A stretch of DNA of 61,192 nt from an uncultured bacterium. Lineage in GTDB: Bacteria; Planctomycetota; Phycisphaerae; Phycisphaerales; SM1A02. This document shows positions 55,538 through 61,192 of this stretch, in pieces. A program made the translations under genes and the position numbers. Below the pieces are notes generated by a model, which made no database searches, was not told the DNA's origin, and worked only from the letters and a program-made list of their open reading frames with translations. Each line of letters starts with the position of its first letter. The first letter of the stretch is position 1. Where the stretch lies: the NCBI GenBank assembly GCA_903891095.1, contig CAITDI010000066.1, forward strand, positions 1 through 61,192. The letters are read 5' to 3'.

Positions 55538-57568
55538 ATGCACATCAAACCCGCCATCGCAACTCTCGTGCCGATCTTCTGCCTCTCGGCGTCCGCGCTC
55601 GGCGCGATCACGCTTGACCCGCTGTTCCGCGACCACGCGGTGCTGCAGCGCGATCGCGCGATTCCCGTCACGGGCCGCGCGGAGGCGGGCGACAAGCTCA
55701 CCGTCACCTTCGGCTCGACCAAGGTCGAGGGCGTCGCGGGCAAGAACGGCCGCTTCCGCATCGAGCTGCCTGCGATGGCTGCGTCGCTCAAGCCGCGCGA
55801 CCTCGTCGTGCACGGCGCTGCGTCGGGCGATGCGAAGTCGACCGACATCCTTGTCGGCGAAGTGTGGTTCTGCTCGGGCCAGTCGAACATGGAGTGGGTC
55901 GTCGACGGCGCGTTCGAGGCCGATGTCGCCAAGTCGATGGCGGCGAAGCTGCCGATCCGCTCGTTCAAGGCGCCGCATGTGACGGCGAACGAGCCCGCGG
56001 AGAGCGTCGAAGGCGCGTGGCGCGCGGCGAGCGCGGACACCGTCGGCCAGTTCACCGCGGTCGGATTCTGGTTCGGCGTCGATCTCGCGCGGTCGTTCGA
56101 TCTCGAGGTGCCGATCGGCCTCGCCGACATCTCGTGGGGCGGCACGCGCATCGAGCCGTGGATTCCGCTCGACGAGATGGCGAAGTCCGACTTCAAGAAG
56201 ACCGCCGACGATCTCGCTGCCGCGATCAACGCGTCGCGCGCCGTGAAGCCCGAGGATCGCGCGAAGGCGCAGTCCATCGAGGACGCGCGCTACGCGAAGG
56301 AAATGGACGCGTACTGGACCAAGGCCCTCGCGGGCGAGCCTGGTCAGAAGGACGGCTGGTCGAAGGCCGACGCCGCGATCTCCGGATGGAGCACCGCGAA
56401 GATGCCCGCGTACTACCCCGCGATGGATCGCGCGCTCGAGCGTTTCGACGGATTCGTGTGGGTCGCGCGCGACTTCACCGTGCCCGCGGCGATGGCGGGC
56501 AAGCCGCTCGCGCTCGCGCTGCCGGCGATCGACGACTGCGACATCACTTGGATCGACGGCGTGCAGGTCGGCGCGACCGTCAACAACTGGACGCAGCCGC
56601 GCCGCTACGAGATCGCGAAGGGTCTCACCGCGGGTTCGCACCGCATCACCGTGTGCATCCTCGACATGTCGGGCCAGGGCGGTTTTGCGGGTGGCGCGAT
56701 GACGCTGTCGGCCAATGACGGCGGCGCGGGATCGATCGATCTCGCGGGCGACTGGAAGTGGAAGCAGGGCGGCGGCGTTCCGCAGGTCGGCGTGCCGATG
56801 CGTCGCGAGATGAACAAGCAGCCCGGTACCGAGCCGCACGAGCCCGCCGCGATCTACAACGCGATGATGGCGCCGTGCATCTCCTTCCCCGTGCGCGGAA
56901 CGATCTGGTACCAGGGCGAGTCGAACGCGGGCGAGCCCGACAACTACCGCAAGCTGCTGCCGCTTCTCATGAACAGCTGGCGCGCGAAGTCGGGCAACCC
57001 CGACATGGCGTGGGGCATCGTGCAGCTCGCGGGTTACATGCCCTTTGTCGAGAACGAGCCGGCGCAGGGCGCGTGGGCGCTGCTGCGTGAGGCGCAGTTC
57101 CGCGGCGCGGCCGAAGGCAAGGGCGGCATGATCAGCGCGACCGACATCGGCGAGGCCGGCGACATCCACCCGAAGAAGAAGCACGAGGTCGGCTCGCGTC
57201 TCGCGTCGTGGGCGCGCAACACCGTCTACGGCGAGAAGAGCGTGCAGTGGAAGGGCCCCGAGCTCGCGAAGGCGTCGCGCAGCGGCGCGAAGGTCGTGTG
57301 CGAGTTCGACAACGCGCAGGGCATGCGCGTGCGCGGCGACAAGCCGGGCGCGGAGCTCGGCGGTTTCGCGCTCGCGGGCGCGGACGGCAAGTTCGTGTGG
57401 GCGACGGCGAAGATCGACGGCAGCAAGGTCGTCGTCGAGGCCGCGGGCGTGACCGATCCCGTCGAGGTCGTGTACGCGTGGCAGAACAATCCCGAGCGCG
57501 CGAACCTGATGAACGGCGCGGGGCTGCCCGCGGTGCCGTTCCGCGTGAAGGTCGCGGCGGGCAAGTGA
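55538..57568 (+). CDS. Secreted sialate O-acetylesterase family protein
   Basis: A 676-residue exported esterase of the SGNH/SIAE type, likely removing acetyl groups from sialic acids or other acetylated glycans. A signal peptide covers residues 1-23 (IATLVPIFCLSASALGA). The Ser nucleophile is S116 in FCSGQSNMEW. A central insert with a beta-jelly-roll look (residues ~230-400) separates it from the second block WYQGESNAGEPDN and the Asp-His pair in ATDIGEAGDIHPKKKHEVG. The start is the ATG at 55538, chosen for the signal peptide; the open frame begins 16 codons earlier. It is first of three genes with almost no gaps: DUF1592 starts 3 bases after its stop. Confidence 0.88.
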   Translation: MHIKPAIATLVPIFCLSASALGAITLDPLFRDHAVLQRDRAIPVTGRAEAGDKLTVTFGSTKVEGVAGKNGRFRIELPAMAASLKPRDLVVHGAASGDAKSTDILVGEVWFCSGQSNMEWVVDGAFEADVAKSMAAKLPIRSFKAPHVTANEPAESVEGAWRAASADTVGQFTAVGFWFGVDLARSFDLEVPIGLADISWGGTRIEPWIPLDEMAKSDFKKTADDLAAAINASRAVKPEDRAKAQSIEDARYAKEMDAYWTKALAGEPGQKDGWSKADAAISGWSTAKMPAYYPAMDRALERFDGFVWVARDFTVPAAMAGKPLALALPAIDDCDITWIDGVQVGATVNNWTQPRRYEIAKGLTAGSHRITVCILDMSGQGGFAGGAMTLSANDGGAGSIDLAGDWKWKQGGGVPQVGVPMRREMNKQPGTEPHEPAAIYNAMMAPCISFPVRGTIWYQGESNAGEPDNYRKLLPLLMNSWRAKSGNPDMAWGIVQLAGYMPFVENEPAQGAWALLREAQFRGAAEGKGGMISATDIGEAGDIHPKKKHEVGSRLASWARNTVYGEKSVQWKGPELAKASRSGAKVVCEFDNAQGMRVRGDKPGAELGGFALAGADGKFVWATAKIDGSKVVVEAAGVTDPVEVVYAWQNNPERANLMNGAGLPAVPFRVKVAAGK

Positions 57569-57571
57569 TCG

Positions 57572-59863
57572 ATGCGCCGCCTCGCCGCCACAACCTCGCT
57601 TGCGATGGTCGTGGCGGCGATGGCGCGCGCGGATGGTGTGGATGTGGCGATTCCTGCGGAAATCAAGCCACTTCTCACCACGCACTGCGTGGATTGCCAC
57701 GAAGGTGCGCGTGCGAAGGGCGGGCTTGACCTCGAGCGCGCGCTCGCCGCGGGCGCGTGCGACGAAGGCATGCTGCGCGCGCTGCGCCGGCGACTCGCGC
57801 GGCGCGACATGCCGCCCGCGACCGAGACGGTTCGGCCGAGCGATGCCGAGTACCGCGCGGCGGTCGGTGCGATCGACGCGGTGTGCGCGCCGGTCGCGCG
57901 CGAGGTTCCCGCGGTGCGGAGGCTGAATCGCGCGCAGTACGCGGGCGCGGTGCGCGATGTGTTTGGCTTCGACGCCGATCGCGTGCGCGAGCTGCTGCCG
58001 CGCGACGAGATCGGCGAAGGATTCGATACGACGGCCGCGACGCTCGCGCTGCCGCCGCTCCTTGTCGAGAAGTACTTCGATGCCGCCGAGCGTGTGGCGG
58101 GCGAGTGCGTGCTGCCCGCGACGCGCGAGCGCAGGCAGCAGGTTTCGCCTGAGAAACTCGAGCGAAACGGGCAGGGCGGCACCTACGACGGCGTCGCGTG
58201 GCTGGCGACGATGGGTGCGCTGGGCGCGCGCTTCGACGCGCCGTACGCGGGCAGGTACCGCATCACGTTCGATGCGTGCGCGCAGTTCGCGGGTGATGCG
58301 CTGCCTGAGCTCGAGGCGAGCGTCGACGGGCGGCGCATCGCGAGTGCGGCGATCCAGGCTGCGGCGGACACGGCGCAACCCGTCGTGATCGAGGTCGCGC
58401 TCGACGCGGGACCGCATGTCGCGCGCGCGCGGTTTACCAACGATTTCTACGACCCCAAGAATCCCGATCCCAAGCGGCGCGACCGCAACCTCGGCGTGGC
58501 GCGCGTGCTGATCGAGGGACCGCTTGGTCCGACGCCTGATTCGGATTTCGAGCGGCGCGCGCAGGCGATCGCGGGTGACGGCGCCGACGGCGAACGACTG
58601 CGTCGCGTGGCGGCGGCGATTGGCGAGGAGTGCTTCCGTCGGCCGCTCGCGCGCGAGGAGGTCGACGCGCTCGCGGCGACGGCGATCGCGGCGGCGGGCG
58701 CGCAGGCCGCGTTCGATGCGCAGCTGCGCGCGCTGGTGACGGCGCTGCTCGTTGATCCGCGGTTCTTGCTGCGTGTGGAGGCCGTTCCGCAGCTTGCTGC
58801 GGGGAACGGCCATGCGGCGCTCTCAGGTCTCGAGCTCGCGTCGCGGCTGTCGTTCTTTCTTTGGTCGAGCGTGCCTGACGCCGAGTTGCGCCGCGCGGCC
58901 GCTGCGGGCGAACTCGCACGCCCCGATGCGCTGCGCGCACAGGTGCGGCGGATGCTGGCCGATCCGCGCGCGGCGAGCCTGTCGCAGCGCTTTGCTACGC
59001 AGTGGCTCGGCATCGACGGGCTTGAGGCGAAGCAGATCGATCCCGTGCTGTTTCCTGGCGTCGACGCGGCGCTGCTGGCATCGATGCGCCGCGAGACGGA
59101 GCTGCTCTTCGACGAAGTCGTGCGCGGTGCGCGCCCCGTGCGCGCGTTGATCGAATCGCGCAACACGCGCGTCGACGCGCGGCTTGCGGCGCACTACGGG
59201 CTTGCGCAGCCGTCAGCGGCGAATGCGTGGAGCGAGCGCGAGATCGCGCCCGATCGCGGCAGCGGCGTGCTCGGTCACGCGAGCGTGCTGGTCGCGACGA
59301 GCAATCCCACGCGCACCAGTCCGGTCAAGCGCGGCAAGTGGGTGCTGCAGGCGATGCTCGACGATGCGCCGCCGCCACCGCCGCCCGGCGTGCCGCAGCT
59401 CCCCGAACGCGCCGACGAGATGAAGGGCCGCTCGATGCGCGAGCTCATGGCGATGCATCGCGCGAACCCCGATTGCGCGGCGTGCCATGTGAAGATGGAC
59501 GCGATCGGCCTTGCGTTCGAGTCGGCTTCCGCCGATGGCCGCGTGCATGCCGGCGCCGACGATGCGACTGAATTGCCCGATGGTTCGATCCTGCGCGGAG
59601 TACGCGGCGTGGGCGACATGCTCGCCAAGAACCGCGCGTTCGAGCGCTCGCTCTCGCGGCAGCTGCTGGTCTACGCGCTCGGTCGCGGCACGGCGGATGC
59701 GGACGACGCGCTGGTCGATGGGCTCGCGGCGCGACTGGCCGACAAGGGCGAGTTTGCTGTGTTGGTCGAGGAAATCGTGCTTTCTGATGCGTTCGGCACG
59801 AGGATCGCACGAGGATCGCGCGATAGAGTGGGGCAAGAGCCGATTCCATGCGTGAACCGTTGA
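57572..59863 (+). CDS. Planctomycete DUF1592/DUF1588-type protein with two CxxCH motifs
   Basis: A 763-residue protein with a signal peptide (MRRLAATTSLAMVVAAMARA). It has the standard DUF1587-DUF1592-DUF1588-DUF1585 arrangement. A c-type heme motif CVDCH (C39, C42, H43) lies in the N-terminal domain. VRRLNRAQYAGAVRDVFGFD is typical of DUF1587 and LELASRLSFFLWSSVPDAEL of DUF1592. A second heme-type motif CAACH (C635, C638, H639) lies in PDCAACHVKMDAIG, in the DUF1588 part. The C-terminal FAVLVEEIVLSDAF matches DUF1585. These proteins are abundant in planctomycetes and probably handle electrons or polymers outside the cytoplasm; the function is unproven. It overlaps the DUF1552 start. Confidence 0.9.
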   Translation: MRRLAATTSLAMVVAAMARADGVDVAIPAEIKPLLTTHCVDCHEGARAKGGLDLERALAAGACDEGMLRALRRRLARRDMPPATETVRPSDAEYRAAVGAIDAVCAPVAREVPAVRRLNRAQYAGAVRDVFGFDADRVRELLPRDEIGEGFDTTAATLALPPLLVEKYFDAAERVAGECVLPATRERRQQVSPEKLERNGQGGTYDGVAWLATMGALGARFDAPYAGRYRITFDACAQFAGDALPELEASVDGRRIASAAIQAAADTAQPVVIEVALDAGPHVARARFTNDFYDPKNPDPKRRDRNLGVARVLIEGPLGPTPDSDFERRAQAIAGDGADGERLRRVAAAIGEECFRRPLAREEVDALAATAIAAAGAQAAFDAQLRALVTALLVDPRFLLRVEAVPQLAAGNGHAALSGLELASRLSFFLWSSVPDAELRRAAAAGELARPDALRAQVRRMLADPRAASLSQRFATQWLGIDGLEAKQIDPVLFPGVDAALLASMRRETELLFDEVVRGARPVRALIESRNTRVDARLAAHYGLAQPSAANAWSEREIAPDRGSGVLGHASVLVATSNPTRTSPVKRGKWVLQAMLDDAPPPPPPGVPQLPERADEMKGRSMRELMAMHRANPDCAACHVKMDAIGLAFESASADGRVHAGADDATELPDGSILRGVRGVGDMLAKNRAFERSLSRQLLVYALGRGTADADDALVDGLAARLADKGEFAVLVEEIVLSDAFGTRIARGSRDRVGQEPIPCVNR

Positions 59864-61192
59864 TCCATCGCCGCAGCGTTCTTCGAGCAAGTGGCGCCGT
59901 CATCGCGCTGCCGTGGCTCGAGGCGATGCTGCCGCGAGGTGTGATGCGCGCGGCGGTGGCGAGCGCTGCGCCGTCGAGCGTCGCGGCGCCGGCGCGCGTC
60001 GCGTACATGTTCTTCCCGAACGGCGTGAACACGCAGGCGTGGCTGCCCACGGTTGCCGCGGATGGCGCCTGGACGCCGTCGGCCACGCTCGCGCCGCTCG
60101 CCGATTTCCGCAGCAATATCACGGTGTACACGGGCCTCCGTCACCGCAACGCCGAGGCCAACGGCGACGGCCCCGGCGATCATGCGCGCAGCGCCGCGTG
60201 CTTCCTGACCGGCGCGCAGCCGCGCAAGACCGCGGGCGACGACATCAGGGCGGGGCGCTCCATCGACCAGGCGTTCGCCGACGCGCTCGAGCAGTCGGGC
60301 CGCGCGACGCGCCTGCGCTCGCTCGAGCTCGGCAGCGAACCCGCGATGACCGCGGGTAACTGCGACTCGGGCTACTCGTGCGCGTACAGCGCAAACATCT
60401 CGTGGAAGTCGGAGAGCCTGCCCAACGGCAAGGAGACCGATCCGCGCGCGGCGTTCGAGCGCATCTTCGGCAAGCGCGGCGAGAGTCCCGAGGAAGCCGC
60501 CGCGCGCCTGCGCTCGCGGCGCTCGATCCTCGACGGCGCCGTGCAGGAGGCGAAGCGGCTCGCGCGCGACATCGGCGCCGCCGACCGCGCGCGGCTCGAC
60601 GAGTACCTCGACGGCGTGCGCGGCCTCGAGCAGCGCATCGACGGCGACGCGATGGCGCAGCTCGACGCGAAGCGCGACATCCCCGACTTTGGCGAAGGCC
60701 CGCTCGACATGGCGCGGCGCGTCGACCTGCTGGGCGAGGTGCTCGCGCTCGCGTTCAGGACCGACTCGACGCGCGTGGCCACGCTGATGATCGCCAACGA
60801 AGGCTCGAACCGCGCGTACCGCGAGGTCGGCGTGAGCGCGGGCCACCACGATGTCTCGCATCACGCGGGCGACGCGGAGAAGCTCGCGCATTTCGCGGCG
60901 ATCAATCGGTTCCACGCCGAGCGTTGCGCGGCGTTCCTGCGCGCGCTTGCGAGGACGCGCGACGAGAGCGGCCGGCCACTGCTCGACTCAACGCTCGTGC
61001 TGTACGGCGGCGCGATTGCGGATGGAAACCGGCACAACCACGATGATCTGCCGATCCTCGTTGCGGGTGGAAGCGCGCTCGGCCACGCCGGCGGACGCGT
61101 CCGCGCGTGCGAGAAGGGCACGCCGTTGTGCAATCTGCATGTCGGCATCGCGCGCGCGGCGGGTGTGGAGCTCGAGCGGTTTGGGGATGCGA
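59848..61192 (+). CDS. DUF1552 family protein (3' end cut by window edge)
   Basis: Starts at the ATG at 59848, 16 bases inside the end of the DUF1592 gene, and runs off the window after 448 codons. The N-terminus MREPLIHRRSVLRASGAVIA has a twin-arginine-like signal (H-R-R-S-V-L-R-A), typical of this family. Signatures are MFFPNGVNTQAWLP, DHARSAACFLTGAQPRKTAG, RVATLMIANEGSNRAY and HHDVSHHAGDAEKLAH, followed near the end by LYGGAIADGNRHNHDDLPIL. DUF1552 genes almost always follow DUF1592 genes in planctomycetes. The protein is exported and its function is unknown. Confidence 0.9.
   Translation, partial: MREPLIHRRSVLRASGAVIALPWLEAMLPRGVMRAAVASAAPSSVAAPARVAYMFFPNGVNTQAWLPTVAADGAWTPSATLAPLADFRSNITVYTGLRHRNAEANGDGPGDHARSAACFLTGAQPRKTAGDDIRAGRSIDQAFADALEQSGRATRLRSLELGSEPAMTAGNCDSGYSCAYSANISWKSESLPNGKETDPRAAFERIFGKRGESPEEAAARLRSRRSILDGAVQEAKRLARDIGAADRARLDEYLDGVRGLEQRIDGDAMAQLDAKRDIPDFGEGPLDMARRVDLLGEVLALAFRTDSTRVATLMIANEGSNRAYREVGVSAGHHDVSHHAGDAEKLAHFAAINRFHAERCAAFLRALARTRDESGRPLLDSTLVLYGGAIADGNRHNHDDLPILVAGGSALGHAGGRVRACEKGTPLCNLHVGIARAAGVELERFGDA

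Noticed and set aside
55439-58813. 1124-residue antisense frame opposite the acetylesterase and DUF1592 genes
   Set aside because: Covers two well-supported genes and a repeat; Arg-rich shadow.

Overview
The window looks like a GC-rich (roughly two thirds G+C, by eye) planctomycete chromosome, most likely class Phycisphaerae. The grounds are the DUF1592/DUF1552 pair at the right end, LL-diaminopimelate aminotransferase (DapL), dockerin/EF-hand repeats, several porins with a coiled-coil N-terminus, a PurS-PurL fusion, and many small intergenic repeats. The taxonomic call is inference; there is no rRNA gene to confirm it. I see no prophage, insertion sequence or CRISPR array.

Layout. 1-1.3 kb (minus): ruvA (cut by the window edge) and a PlsC-type acyltransferase. 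1.4-8.3 kb (plus): carB, an isolated nuoH, a 65-residue protein and radA. 8.3-13.3 kb: three tandem porin paralogues, each with its own Shine-Dalgarno sequence and a hairpin terminator. 13.3-21.6 kb: a tightly packed plus-strand run of purS-purS-purL fusion, purQ, a Gfo/Idh/MocA oxidoreductase, a response-regulator/FAD-oxidoreductase fusion, nfo and queF. 21.6-26.2 kb (minus): a 902-residue secreted orphan and a secreted esterase. 26.4-33.2 kb: an adhesin-like lipoprotein, rlmE, an EF-hand protein, dapL, a SAM methyltransferase, an M42 peptidase and a small basic protein. 33.4-37.7 kb: a Tricorn-like S41 protease and inorganic pyrophosphatase. 37.7-42.2 kb (minus): a SWIM-finger protein, a SNF2 helicase and tRNA-Lys(UUU). 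42.3-45.9 kb: a TolB-like lipoprotein, a second lipoprotein and a Xer recombinase. 46.0-46.65 kb: a noncoding tandem repeat array. 46.7-48.7 kb (minus): purE, purK and a lipoprotein. 48.8-53.2 kb: an unknown protein, a membrane protein, a CPxxG lipoprotein and a fourth porin. 53.3 kb to the end: a P1B-4-type metal ATPase, then sialate O-acetylesterase, DUF1592 and DUF1552 (cut by the window edge).

How the genes fit together. Most genes are housekeeping: purine synthesis (purSL, purQ, purE, purK), carbamoyl phosphate (carB), lysine/peptidoglycan precursor (dapL), DNA repair (ruvA, radA, nfo), and RNA modification (queF, rlmE). The accessory character lies in the cell envelope: four porins, five predicted lipoproteins, a secreted esterase, a Tricorn-like protease and the acetylesterase/DUF1592/DUF1552 unit.

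The most unusual points are the receiver-domain/FAD-oxidoreductase fusion (18359-20215), the recurrence of a TANNNT box 6-9 nt before nine start codons (which suggests leaderless transcripts), a dispersed multi-hairpin repeat family with at least three fuller copies and one fragment, and the 223-bp-period repeat array beside the Xer recombinase. All function calls rest on reading motifs by eye; no database search was run.
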